A stretch of 64,000 bases of DNA from Diphasiastrum complanatum (taxonomy: Eukaryota; Streptophyta; Lycopodiopsida; Lycopodiales; Lycopodiaceae), in the NCBI GenBank assembly GCA_029204225.1, contig CM055113.1, positions 14,006,406 through 14,070,405 on the forward strand. The letters are read 5' to 3'. Below are positions 46,701 to 58,048 of this stretch, piece after piece. A program made the translations under genes and the position numbers. The notes below the pieces were generated by a model, which made no database searches, was not told where the DNA came from, and saw only the letters and a program-made list of their open reading frames with translations. Each line of letters starts with the position of its first letter. Position 1 is the first letter of the stretch.

Positions 46701-47977
46701 AGTTTCAATATCCATCATATGCTTTTCAAACAATGAAGAAGTGCTTTCTCTACTTCATTTTTAGACGAGTGATTATGGCTTTCTATGCTTGCTATCTGAG
46801 CGCTGAATCATAGTCTGCATTATGCATCATGTTTTTGAGCATTATCCACTACTTGCGATATTGGTTGTCAAATGATGGATTCAGAGGTTTAGTAGCATGG
46901 CTTAGTCCTTTGAGAATTGCATTTATTTCTTTTGGCTTTGAGCATGGCTACCAGTACATCAAACTGAGCACTAGCCCTTTTCCTTTTAGTAATGAGTTAC
47001 AAACTTGAAGAAACAAAGTGTTTCTGATTACAAAGCCTTGCTAGCTTTCAGCCCTTCACCTGACGAAGATGTTCGTGAACTCGAACATCTGGAGACACGA
47101 AACACGAAGAGTTTCGCGAACACGAAAGTCAATGGAGATGAAGACGAACGGTTCACGAACACGAAGGATCCACGAATGAGATTCCTTTGCGGTCCAGCAA
47201 GAGAGAAAGGCAGACGAGATAAACGAAACCCGTTCTGTCCTCATGCTCTAAGGAGCACCACCAGAGATCACGTAAGTATCCAGAAGTACAAAGATCTGAC
47301 CTGATGGCATGACATCAGCAGATACTTCCTAGGTCGTGGCTAATCTGCCACTCTTGTAATTCCTTGATTAGTTGTAGATGTATAATCACTCTAATCTTAG
47401 GTTTACACAGAGAGACCGTACTCACTGGATAATACTTGACATATATCAGAACATGATACGCCGAGTGTAACTAAGAGAAGAGACACTGAAGAAGTCCGAT
47501 GCTAGTAAGCAATCAAGACGAACACAGACAGAAGCTCTGCCTGCGTGTGAGAAGATAATTCTGTCTAGGATTAGAAGATCCAATTGTCCGCTAGTGAAGC
47601 GAGACTACTACTCGTGAGAGAACCGTGCTTCTCTCATGCCAACACACTGCGCGGATTTGCATGCAATGCCCTGAAGAAATCAGAGAAAATCAATATAGAT
47701 TATTTTCTAGTTGTGTCTGATCTTGGATGTTGAATGCTTATGTTGTTTATTTCATATGTCTGATTTTTCTTGTTCTCTTTGAATTTCGCACATTGGTTAT
47801 AATTAAGTCGAATGATGTATCAATTTTATGAACGTAGATCAGTAGTAACTGACTACTCTCTAGAGGATTGTAGGAGTATTTCAACTGGCAGTGCCCAGCG
47901 AACGCATCTGAACTCCATCCGAATCTTGAAAGAGAGTCGTAACTGTTTCGTGAATTGTCTCCCCTAGATTTTCATCA
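46701..47977 (+). repeat. Putative LTR remainder before gag
   Basis: No protein is recognisable. The stretch ends TTTTCATCA one base before a primer site, so its right edge is an LTR end. Whether it forms one long LTR with LTR B or is a second, joined LTR cannot be told from one copy. Confidence 0.45.
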
Positions 47978-47978
47978 G

Positions 47979-48052
47979 TGGTATCAGAGCATCTCACAAT
48001 TCTCATCAGTGGTATCAGAGCATCTCACAATTTTCATCAGTGGTATCAGAGC
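47979..48052 (+). other. Copia primer binding site, three tandem copies
   Basis: TGGTATCAGAGC occurs at 47979-47990, 48010-48021 and 48041-48052, spaced exactly 31 bases within a repeated TCATCAG...ATCTCACAATT unit. All three match the initiator tRNA-Met complement perfectly. Confidence 0.92.
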
Positions 48053-48151
48053 CACCCTGCCATATTCTGACATAGCCAAGAAGCTAGCAGATCCAGGAGG
48101 CCAAGCATTCAGACAATCAACCATCAACAAGAAAACATACTTCAAGAAACA

Positions 48152-49036
48152 ATGGCTTCAATCAGCAGCATGCAGAGCAAGATCTGCACTATACTTAATT
48201 CTTCAGGATCTAACTTTCTAGCCTGGAAAGTTAAGACATCTTTGATACTCAAGGGCGAAGGACTCTTCCCCTGGGTGGATGGCACAGAATAAATGCCTAC
48301 GACAACAGGCAAGGAGCTACGCAAATGGAGGGAGAAAAACGACAAGGCAGTAGCCTTGCTATCATCTTTCATCGAAGATAGCCTTACACTTGACCTGGCT
48401 ACACTCTCCTGAGCTAAGGAGATGTGGGATGCACTGCTCACAAGATTTCAGACGAAATCAAGAAGTCAAATTATGATGCTGGAAGATCAGCTGATGAATC
48501 TACAATGGGATGGGAAGGACCTCACTTCCTTTGTAAGGAAGATGAAGGATCTATTCCTATCACTACATAACTTTGGAGCATAGAATGCAATGTCAGCTGA
48601 GAAATAGCTCACGTACCTGCTGAGAGCCTTACCCAGATCATTCCAAATGACGAGAACCCTGCTCGTGAAAGATCCTACCATGAACCTCGAAAAGGCGATT
48701 GTCGAGATTTGAGAGGAAGTCGAGGCTAGAGAACATCTTGATCACAAAGATGGTTCTGACCAGCCCCTCTACGACAACAAAGAAAAATCAAAGAAACACT
48801 TCAAGCCTAAGAGGGAGTTGAATCAGAGGCAGGATCGTGACTATCAAGTAGAGGGGACCAGCAAAGGCAACTAGAAGACCAAAGGGAGGTCGAAACGACA
48901 AGATGTAGACAAGAAGACCTGCACGAGATGTAGAAGAGACGGACATACAATAGATACCTGTTGGCTCAATCCCAAGATTGAGTGTATCCATTGCCATAAG
49001 AAGGGTCATGCAGCCATGGATTGCCGCCAGAACCCT
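48152..49036 (+). pseudogene. Copia gag with six stops
   Basis: From ATG 48152, 100 bases after the last primer site, one frame encodes a gag protein (SSGSNFLAWKVKTSLILKGE; MWDALLTRFQTKSRSQIMML) ending with two zinc knuckles, CTRCRRDGHTIDTC and CIHCHKKGHAAMDC. TAA, TGA, TAG, TAG, TGA and TAG interrupt it in frame, with no frameshift. Homology ends at DCRQNPSN, where minus-strand gypsy sequence begins. Confidence 0.9.
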
Positions 49037-50018
49037 TCCAATGTGGATCCGTTGTGAGTTTGTAAATTGGTCAGGCTAACTCCGCAAAATCAAGAATGAA
49101 GATCCTATAATATAGCATGATGCATGAAAATGTAGACCTCGCGGATTTTCCCCGGTGGTGGTAGATCAACAATGATCCCGATCTTAGATAGATCTGTGAC
49201 GATCTCGTGTCTTGACACTATATGGCCGAGAATCAAGCCATGTGTCACCCAGAATTGACATTTTTCTGGATTCAGGGAGATCTGGTATTCACGGCATTTT
49301 TGTAACACCTTCTCGAAGTTGGATAAGTGTTCTGAGTCTGGTCCATGCACGCACAAATCGCCCAAGAAAATTTCCAGAAATTTTTGCAAATAATTTTTGA
49401 ATGTCACCTACATGACTCCTGTAAAGTGCTCAGGGCATTGCAAAGTCCGAATGGCATCACTTTATAGGCATAGGTTCCCCATTCCATGGCGAATGTTGTT
49501 TTGTATTGGTCCTAGGGGGCTATCTTCACTTGATTGTAGCTGCTGAAGCCGCCCAGAAAAGTGTAGGCTTCAGCACCAGCTACCCTGTCGAGGACACTTT
49601 CCGTAAATGGTAAAAGAAAATGGTCCTTTTTGGTGATTGCATTTAGCGCCTTCAGATTCACACAAATCCACATTTTGCCGTTCTTCTTGGGTACTATAAC
49701 TATCGGTGATACCCATTCTGTGTGCTCGATTTCATAGATGAAATCTGCAGCCATCAGCTTCTGCAACGTCCGCTTAATCAGTTCTGTATAATTTGGGTTG
49801 CAGCGGTAATAACGACTTACCTTGGGGACTACTCCGTCCACCAAGGGTATGGTGTGTTGAACTACTGTTGGTGGAATGCCCTTAAGATCACTGTAACTCC
49901 AAGCAAAACAGTCTTTATACTCCACCAACAATGATCGTAGTCTCTTGAACTGTGTGGGTGTTAACTGCTCTCCCACATGCACTATCTTTTCTTCTTCACC
50001 TGGCTCGACAAGGTTCAT
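49037..50018 (-). pseudogene. G2 reverse transcriptase (truncated)
   Basis: 50018-49512 has the N-terminal half (SYSDLKGIPPTVVQHTIPLV, IVIVPKKNGKMWICVNLKAL). 49407-49105 has the palm (IFLGDLCVHGPDSEH, with FLGD where G1 has FLDD, so the catalytic Asp is lost) and the connection (HIVSRHEIVTDLSKIGII). It ends at YKLTTDPH near 49040. Confidence 0.88.
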
Positions 50019-50789
50019 CGGATGTCTTCGTGCAGGTCCCTCGAAGACTTATTTCGCTGGTGCCTGACTTTGATCAAGTTCTCTTTAGGCTTGCAGCATA
50101 ATGATTACCACGTCTTTTAAGGTATAGTTCTTGAAAGTCTCAGGCATCTCGTGAACTGGCGCTCGTTGAGATTCCTCTTTCAGCATATTGATCTTAGCCC
50201 GACTGGTCATTTTTAGATTTTATGTCACCTGTGTAGAAGATGACGTTGTATCTGAGTCCAACTTGATTGACTTCAAGGATACCAATACTTTCTTTTTGCT
50301 CTTTTTTGTCATCTTGGTGGATTCATCCTTGTTGTCCTTCATCGAGACTGCCGTGACATTCGCCTCATGGTTGCGAATATCCACATCCACTGTAGCTATC
50401 GCCTCATCGGGTAGATCACTCCAACAGATCACCTGGTTGCTGCTTCAACTGATTCTTCTTGTTCGCATGTGCCTTGGGTGGATCAATCCTTGAGACCTTC
50501 GCCATAGCAGACTTTTGCGGTGGTTGAGCTGGTACTTTCCTGATTCCGTAACGAATCTGGGTCCATGTGGTGTAGGACCTATTCATCAGTCAGCTCAATC
50601 TCTTTATTATAAGTTAGAGCATGTTTCCAAGGGACCAAATCATCGTCCACTGGGTTCTCAGTAGGTTCCACTGACAGCCATGCTACGTTTATCATATTCA
50701 CCCCAAATGTGATGGGTGTGTCCATAGTGTAACACTTGGGTGAAAGTGTACTAGGTTCTGGATCTGATTCATATTGACATGCCTGGCAG
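50019..50789 (-). pseudogene. G2 protease-RT linker
   Basis: Contains a Lys/Ser-rich frame at 50432-50220 (KKSKKKVLVSLKSIKLD) and a frame at 50875-50579 (SPKCYTMDTPITFGVNM). It is low-complexity spacer between protease and RT with no domain. Most of it is deleted from G1. Confidence 0.6.
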
Positions 50790-51871
50790 TCAATAGTTGC
50801 TAATGCATCCGTCCATATCACGACATCCATCTCTGAATGATAGTGACCCCCCCCTGGCTGCCCTTGGGCGATCAATCATGTGATCTATCATGGATGATCC
50901 GTCATCAGCTTTGGGTGCAATAGGTTTCACCGCCCATGTGGTTGGATCAACCTTTACAGCCTGCTCTTTGTTTTCGAAGGTGAGTTTCCCCGTACCCCAG
51001 TTGTGTACTACTTGCGCAGTCCTCAACCATGGTCTTCCCAGCAAAACACGGTATGCAGTTGGAGATTCAGGTATATCCATGACTACAAAAGTAATCACAA
51101 ATTGCATGCCCGCTATCTTTACAGGGATATCGACAACTACACCTTTTGGTTTCACACAGGATTGATCTGCTAGCTTGATGACGAATCTTGCTGGCTTCAA
51201 TCCTTGTAGACCCCATTTTTCGTACAAAGTAGTGGAGATCAAATTGACACCCGATCCTCCATCTACCAGTATCGCCTCGTCCTCATATCTCTTGTGTTTG
51301 ATTGACAGAGTGATGTTGTGTTCCTCACTTTCCCATGATGCTCCGATCTGAAGGACGTTACTTGTTTCTTCATAGCCCGTACAATATATGGGCTCAGGCG
51401 CTACTGGATCCTCATCCGCTTTGGCCCATTCAGCTAGAAGGCTTTTCGCTTGTGGTGCAATCCGCAGTAGTCCTCCAAGTGGTAAACTAACACGGCTTGA
51501 CAGTAAAAGTGCGAGCCTTTCAGTGCGTGGTTCCCCGGGCTCCACCATGTGAAAAGGTGATTCATGTTCGTGCAATCGATCGTTCTGATCAGTGCGCAGT
51601 GGTGAGTCCGTTTGCGGTTCCCGTTCGACGCCAACTAGAGGTTTCGCATGATTATCTCTTTCTTGCTCTTTTTCTCCGCTTGTGCTTTCTGTACCCAGTG
51701 TCTTATTTTCTGGTATCGTCTTCTTTCTTCCCTCACATTCGGATATGGCGCTGAAGTTGAGGGATGGTCATCAGTGACCGATGGAGGTGGTGAGGGAGCC
51801 ACTTCCTTCCTCTTCTGTGCTCGCGTAACAGCTAACACAGGGGCATAGAATTGTCGACCTTCCGATGGCAT
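50790..51871 (-). pseudogene. G2 protease region
   Basis: A 261-codon frame with LVDGGSGVNLISTTLYEKWG (protease active site), IKLADQSCVKPKGVV and AYRVLLGRPWLR. The Pro-rich upstream part (51871-51635) is in another frame. Confidence 0.87.
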
Positions 51872-51885
51872 CCCTGCTGGAACTA

Positions 51886-52908
51886 CTAGTTGCTGTATGG
51901 CAACGAGGTTAAGAGGTGCACTGGCTCTAGGTTTAAATGGACAATTCTTTTAATAGTGCCCATAACCGCATTCTCGATAGAAAGATGTATATTGTCCCTT
52001 GTAGGGACATTCCGCAATTCTGTGTCCTTCGCCGCATCCGTAGCAGCCGTAATTTCTTCCGCCTTGATGCTGAGTTTGAGCTGCATAGGCCGCAACATAT
52101 TCATTTATGACAGGATCCATAAATGGTTCATTTGGTCCGTTCCATTGCTACTGCTCAGGTTGAGGTGGCATTTGCATCTCTGGTTTCGCTGCTATCAGGT
52201 TTACATGGGCCACTTGTTGATTGGCTGGCCCTGGTGGAGCAGGTAATGCCATACGTTGTTGTTGATTCGGTGCGCCGTACCTTGGTGCCGCGTTGGGTGC
52301 CCCTTGATGGTAAGGATACGAAGTCTGATAAGGTCTTCTCTTCTGTTGAACAATCCGGGGGTTAAACGGGCAAAATGCCGTATCGTGCAATGTTGCATTG
52401 CACAGATGGCAGAATCTATGTGTCAGTCTCAAATTTTGCTATAGGACTAGACACTCGTATCCTGAGCCACTGCCAATAGGGACATGGAAAACAACATCAG
52501 CTTTTCCGCAGGTGTCCGCTCGCCGTAGATTTCACAAGCTTGCTCGTAGATACGGAGGAATCCGATGGGATCTGATAATCCGTCATATTTTGGTATTTCC
52601 ATCCGAGGTGCTCTCCGGACTGCTTGCAAGGGAGCGACATGTACGGGTTGGCCCATTAGATCCATGGGTGCTGGTTCTGGTTCTGCCTCTTGTTGCACAG
52701 CTACTAATCTGGGAAGGTGTGGTGATTGATTTGCTATGCTATTGATCGTCTCGATCTCATATTCATCCAATGGTGGATTCCAAAGTGATTGGATCTTGCT
52801 TATATAGTAGGATGCGGTCTGGATCTCTAAGGATCTGATCAATCTGATCGGCCGGAAGTGAATTTTAGGCCCTTTACGGTGGTTTTTCCTTGATAACTTT
52901 TTACTCAT
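51886..52908 (-). pseudogene. G2 gag (internally deleted)
   Basis: 52908-52447 has the capsid-like start (YDGLSDPIGFLRIYEQACEI). At about 52460 ACTCGT joins ATCCTGAG, skipping 607 bases present in G1. Then come the Pro/Gln-rich part (QPEQQQ-like; PPGPANQQVAHVN) and a decayed zinc-knuckle area. Confidence 0.82.
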
Positions 52909-53756
52909 TGCATTGATTGACTTGAGATTTTGACAGTAGCTGGATCTGATGCAGATCTTTCCACTGATCTAGTCTGCAAGGGTTCTCTTGTGCGAAGGTT
53001 GGTTGTGCGAGGGTTTTTAATCTATTTCTGCAAAAAAAAAAACTTGATATCTTTCAGATCTCTAGGAAGTAACTCTCGCAACGCTCACAATAGCTGGATC
53101 TGAGTCAGATCTCACTATAGAATTCTCTGCGAGAGTTAACTCTCCCAAGAAGTGAAAATTTCACTGTCTGCGAGGGTTCAAAACCACTTTTTTGGCTCGA
53201 TCTTCACCAGATCTTCACATTAACTCTCGCAGGCTTCATCACTGATGTAAATTGACATTCTGAATCGATTGAGAGTGTTTGCGAGAGTTCTTACTGGAAG
53301 GATTTGCTGGATCTTCATTTTTTAGTGATTTTTTTGCACTTAAATCCAATTTTCTGCTCACTGGAATTAGACTAACTATCACAAGCTCTTCTGTGTCCTT
53401 GTCTCACTGAGATGGAACTTCAGAACCCTTTGCGAGAGTTCTTGACCGTTGGAACTGAAAATTTTGCTGTCTACGAGGGTTCACTGGTACTTGCCCACCT
53501 TTTTTTCATTGAAAACTCTCGCACAGACACTTAGACATCAAACTAACTCTCGCAAGCTTCTCTGTGTCCTGGTCTCACTGAGATGGAACTTCAGAGGGCT
53601 ATGCAAGAGTTCTTATGAAGATTTGAATTGTTTTGGATTTATTTAAGGGTTTTTTGAATTTTTTTTTTATGATTTTTCTCTTATTTTTACAATCTGCTTG
53701 GAATTAACTCTCGCAGGCTTCTATGCAGGTCTGGGATAGTACCCTGGAGCTGCTGC
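52909..53756 (-). repeat. G2 leader with repeated ACTCTCGCA segments
   Basis: Same repeated leader as G1 (40743-41700). Homology ends near GGGATAGTACCCTGGAGCTG at about 53750, so the primer site and LTR are missing. Confidence 0.75.
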
Positions 53757-54271
53757 CTGTCTTGCTATGTCTCCACCATAAAACTCCATGAATGAGCCTC
53801 CATCTCCATCTTGCCATAAGAAACCATCAAACGTTGGAAATCCATGAGTAGGTGAGAACATTAATGATGCAAATCCAGCACCACATGACTCCATAAACCA
53901 AGTAGGTTGCACTAGTCCATATTCAAGATCTACTTGACACAAGAAAATGACCATGAATTCACCAAAAAATGACAATCTCCAAACATTAACATCAAGTAGC
54001 TCAAAACTTCAGAAGTTGACCATGGATGAGTGATATAATGAGCCTCCAATAGCTTCATTTCCATCAGCAAAACCAGCCAAGAATGCTAGTACAACTCCAA
54101 CAATAAGATATTGCAAGACGATGTAGCTAGTTTGTCCATATCTTGACAATTTGCACACATCCACATGAAATAGCTCAAACATGAAATAGAACAAGTAAAG
54201 TAAACTTGAACAACACTTCCTTGCTGCTCCTTTGACCTTACTTGAGTCTTCAATAAGCTGCAAAACAATTG
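53757..54271 (-). other. 515-bp segment of unknown origin between gypsy pieces
   Basis: Unlike its neighbours, this has no retroelement homology I can see. On the minus strand, 54258-54009 is open (SSLLYLFYFMFELFHVDVCK; YIVLQYLIVGVVLAFLAGFA) with two hydrophobic stretches. A second frame (53975-53721) gives GFPTFDGFLWQDGDGGSFME. A splice-like TTTTGCAG precedes the first. It could be a captured host fragment or chance. Confidence 0.4.
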
Positions 54272-54510
54272 GGCGGTTGTAAAATTGGTGCTGAGACCAA
54301 TGCATCCTTAAGCTTAATGGAAGCATGTAAGGCTTCCTCCATCCAATGTGGTTCTGTGGTAAGTTTGTAGATTGGCCTGGCCAACTCTGCAAAATCTAAG
54401 ATAAAGATCCGATAATAGTTAGCATGGCCCATGAAGATATAGACTTCGCGAATCATCCTTGGTGGTGGTAGATCAACAATGGCTCTTATCTTGGTGAGAT
54501 CATGTCAAAG
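54272..54510 (-). mobile_element. Gypsy RT sliver (G3)
   Basis: The minus strand encodes REVYIFMGHANYYRIFILDF, ELARPIYKLTTEPHWMEEAL and LVSAPILQPPN, the junction between RT and RNase H in G1 (37310-37085). It differs slightly from both G1 and G2, so it is a third copy. Confidence 0.88.
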
Positions 54511-55250
54511 TTGGACTCACATAATTCATGTGACTCACTTTGTGCTTTCTTAGAACCATTAGATTGAGTTTGTGTTTTTTAGAAAAAGATAGTTGAAAAA
54601 AAAAATAGAAGAAATAAAGAAAAAAGAATGGAATCTTTGCCATTGACGTGTAGGTGCCCATTGGGTTATGGACTTACGCTTGCAGGATGCCACGACCCTT
54701 GCACATATTTTTCTAATGTTCTATTTATGTCGGGACCACTTATTTATGTACAATTAATACCCACAAGAAATGCCGAATTACTTGGTGCCTAGTGATTGGT
54801 CATGAAAACAATTGGTGTCAAAAGATGGAATGTCAACATGGCCGGTTTGGAGATTGAAAAAGGAAAATGTTGATTACAGAGTGGCCAGATCAAGCATTCG
54901 AAAAGGGTGATAAGGAAGCTCCTCAATCATATAAGGGTGGCAGATGTGACAACATCTTCTAGTAGTGTGCTATACCAACATTATAAGAATGTGCCAAAAG
55001 ATGAGGAGAAAAGGTGTGGGGTTTGGATTGACACTTGAGGAGGTGCTGATAGGAATTCTAGAGTTGGAGGGGGAGGAAAGCAATGAGTGAAAGCTTCTAG
55101 ATGCTTCAAATGCTCAATTTGAGTGAATGTGGCCAGTTTTTGGCCATGTCCAAGAGAGTGGTGTAGATGTGGATGGATGTAGTAAAAGATGCAGTTGCAA
55201 ATGAAGATATAGGGTGCTATACAAAATGCGATGCAAGGGGGTTTGTATGC
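54511..55250. other. Intergenic, no gene seen
   Basis: Short plus-strand frames (for example around 54990-55080) have no recognisable domain and many stops. Confidence 0.4.
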
Positions 55251-55253
55251 ATG

Positions 55254-55661
55254 CTAGAGAATATCCTGAATGGTGATGCGATAGGGATTGAAAGAAAGTA
55301 AAATGCAAATGGTAGAAAGAGTATGAAGTAAGAGACATACTAAAATTTTATAAAAATACATTTGCTTTACAATTTTGGTTGCTTCCGTATAGCTGGCACA
55401 AAGATTCTTTATTTCCAATTCTTGTTGGCACATTGCACATTCATAATTTCCTTTCAATGCCGATACATTAGATCTAATTGTTTGGTAAGCAGTCTTATAG
55501 TGCTTTGTGCATCTCTGCTTGTATGCAATGTTCAATGGAGAAGCTTTTGTTATGTCGGCATGTTTAGTGGCAACATTGAGTAGTTGATTGAGGTTTTGGA
55601 TTTGGCCTTCTTGTTGCTCAATCATATTCGTAATTTTCGCCAATTCGTTAGCCATGTCCAT
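55254..55661 (-). CDS. Hypothetical small protein or exon, coiled coil
   Basis: A 135-codon frame starting at ATG 55661 (MDMANELAKITNMIEQQEGQ). The first 100 residues are rich in Gln, Asn and Lys with heptad-like spacing and look helical. A C-terminal hydrophobic stretch (FYKILVCLLLHTLSTICILL) may be a membrane helix or intron read-through. No family recognised, no supporting splice pattern and no paralogue in the window, so it may be noise. Confidence 0.25.
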   Translation of the reverse strand: MDMANELAKITNMIEQQEGQIQNLNQLLNVATKHADITKASPLNIAYKQRCTKHYKTAYQTIRSNVSALKGNYECAMCQQELEIKNLCASYTEATKIVKQMYFYKILVCLLLHTLSTICILLSFNPYRITIQDIL

Positions 55662-57533
55662 TAAAAAATGATGCTAATCCATCTCAATTTTTTCAATATA
55701 GTCATGGAATTTTTGTTTCAAATCAAGACATTCCTCTTAGTTGATAAGTTGCCCTTGTGCTATACAAGGGAAAAAAAACAAAATGGTTTGATGATCCCGA
55801 GCATGTTTGTCATTCATATTGGGAAATGAAAGAAAACATAAAAAGCATTCTTGCACAATGTTTGAGAAGGTTGGCAAAGTTTGTAAGTGAAATTGACAAT
55901 TTTTTTTTTCAAAATTGCTTTTATAAAATTAATGTTGACTTCTAGAAAATTCATAATGATTTTTTTTTTTGGTAGGGTGTTTTAGGTTGTGTGGAATTTA
56001 CATGATTATAAACCTTAGGTTCTAGAATATGTAGGATAATAATCTCATTGTGTATTGGGGAATGGCCTTTTTAGTGACCCTTGCACCAGGTAGAAAGGCT
56101 ATAAAATTATGGCGGGGTCATTACAGCTGAAAATATGTTTATGGCCATCTCATAAATTTTGACTTTTTACAAGTTTTAATGTGATACCCCAAGCATAAAG
56201 GATTGTCTTGGCATTTTACATTACGGCTGAAAATATGTTTATGGCCACCACATAGATTTTGGCTTTTTACAAGGTGCAATGTGAAGCCCCAAATTCATTA
56301 TGGACATGTTATGAGATGTTAACTGCTTTTGAAAAGTTTTATGGACTTCAAGATTTCATAGTGTGTCCCCTCCGCTTCTTTTTAAAGAGGCTGGAAATTT
56401 TTTCGTTATTGTAAGTTTAATTACAGCTTGTACCTTGTATATATTTCTTAATCTATGGTTAGATTTTCGAGAGAAAAAATAAATGATAATATCATTCTTT
56501 TTTCATAAATCAACTCAGACACACAGCTAAATCTATAATTTATAGAGGAATAAAGTTCTTTGCATGATTTACCAATGCCAACACAATCCTTTACTATAAT
56601 CTAAGAAACTAAGAATGTTTTCTACAATGTAAAGTTTTATCTTGTGAAATCCCCATTTTGGTACTTGATAAAATTTATATTTAGTCAATTCAAAGGCTAT
56701 CCATAAAATTATGATGCAATCTATGGCCAAGTTTTTCAATGGGGTATGGAAGATAAATATTTAACTAATTAAGGTAGTTGGGCTTATTCATTAATCTTGT
56801 CTTCATACTAGCTATCTAAAATTACTAAATCTAACACTTGAAGCATATTAAGTGCTTATTGGTTTCCAAGGGGAGCCTCTAAACTTTGGGATGTCGGGAT
56901 AACCCTCCGAGCAAACCCTCTTGGGTGAAGGATATTAAGCGACATGAGTTTTTGCGTTGAAGAATTTTGAGGACATTGTTTTGAAAAACCGACAAGTCTC
57001 CAAAACTATAGGATATTAGGGAAACTCCAAGGAAGTTCGTCAGACAATGGTAGTGGGCCTATCTCATGTCATCAAAGCCACCAATCACCACTACTTTAAA
57101 TCAGTTCCTAATTATATTGTATCTTTTAGAAGTCTTTGTTATATCAATGACAATGTATTGTTTTTGTGCAACAATATATGAAGTTAATGACCACCATGGA
57201 CATGCAAAAGTACAAAGATTGCGTAGTACATTGTCTCGGTATGCACCACAAAGAATGCCACATCTACTTATTAAAAGTATGAAAGTATCAAAATAAAGAA
57301 AAGGACCACAAGAGTAAAATAAAAACTGAATTATCAAACGTGATTGCTTGGGGGACAACTTTTGGGATTTGCAAATTGTGGTAGCTTTTTCAAAGAAAGG
57401 GGTTTAGTTCATGGAAATTCATTTTGTAAAGACAACTAAAAAAGCGAGATTCAAATAAAAAAGGTAAATATAAGATTGAAACTTCATATGAGAGTGACTC
57501 TAGAAGACCTCTTACAAACTACAAACATTTGAG
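55662..57533. other. Intergenic, no gene seen
   Basis: AT-rich DNA. A short diverged direct repeat (GGCTGAAAATATGTTTATGGCCA) occurs near 56125 and 56225. Nothing else is supportable. Confidence 0.4.
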
Positions 57534-57699
57534 AAGAAGTAAGTCGTTGATTGTGACTGGCAACGCGCAGGCTCGAATCCCAACTATTGCTAGTAACATC
57601 TTAGAAACTTGCTCCTCACTTGGCGTTGTCAAGCATGATGTATACGTTGTGTATAGCCACCACTAGTTGAGTAAATCTCTTAAAAAAAAAGAAATAAGT
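57534..57699 (+). mobile_element. SINE candidate
   Basis: A B-box-like GGCTCGAATCCC at 57570-57581 is followed by about 100 bases and an A-run (57682-57690). Flanks AAGAAGTAAGT (57534-57544) and AAGAAATAAGT (57689-57699) agree at 10 of 11 bases, like a target-site duplication. No convincing A box, so the 5' end may be truncated. Confidence 0.45.
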
Positions 57700-57956
57700 T
57701 ATGAAAGGTGTATGAGTTAGAAATTCTTTCATTTGAATGGCATATTTATCAAATTGAATGTTGTGGTCGAATGAAGCTCTTCATTTTAAAAGGTCAATAT
57801 GCCCTTCAAACTGCAGGCATAAAATTTGGCACACTTGCTATTTGTGATATTCTAACGCTTATTCCAAAGGATCACCTCTCAACACGTGTCGAGATATGAT
57901 TCTGTATTTTTGCAAGGGCCTTATGATCACTCATATATATGTAATGATATGCTCTA

Positions 57957-57986
57957 TATATATAGAGTACCACCCTCGACTACTGC

Positions 57987-58027
<41 letters not shown>

Positions 58028-58048
58028 CAATAGTGGTACTCTGTATAT
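57957..58048. repeat. (AT)n inside a short inverted repeat
   Basis: TATATAGAGTACCAC (about 57957-57972) and GTGGTACTCTGTATATA (about 58033-58049) are inverted around an (AT)n tract at 57990-58025. Probably a cruciform-prone microsatellite or a tiny foldback. Confidence 0.7.

Larger units (their letters stand above)
49037..53756 (-). mobile_element. Ty3/gypsy element G2, minus strand
   Basis: A close relative of G1: leader, gag, protease and RT reading leftward, cut in RT at about 49037 and lacking RNase H, integrase, LTRs and primer site. A 607-base stretch present in G1 (39808-40414) is missing at 52460. Conversely, G2 keeps about 740 bases (49941-50683) that G1 lacks. Confidence 0.92.

Noticed and set aside
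46223-47304. Frames at 46223-46423 and 47005-47304
   Set aside because: They lie within LTR-derived sequence and show no recognised protein.
47979-48052. tRNA gene fragment
   Set aside because: Only the 12-base complement of a tRNA 3' end is present, next to an LTR end; it is a primer site.
57570-57581. tRNA gene
   Set aside because: A T-loop-like string is present, but no acceptor stem, D-arm or anticodon arm can be folded; SINE is more likely.
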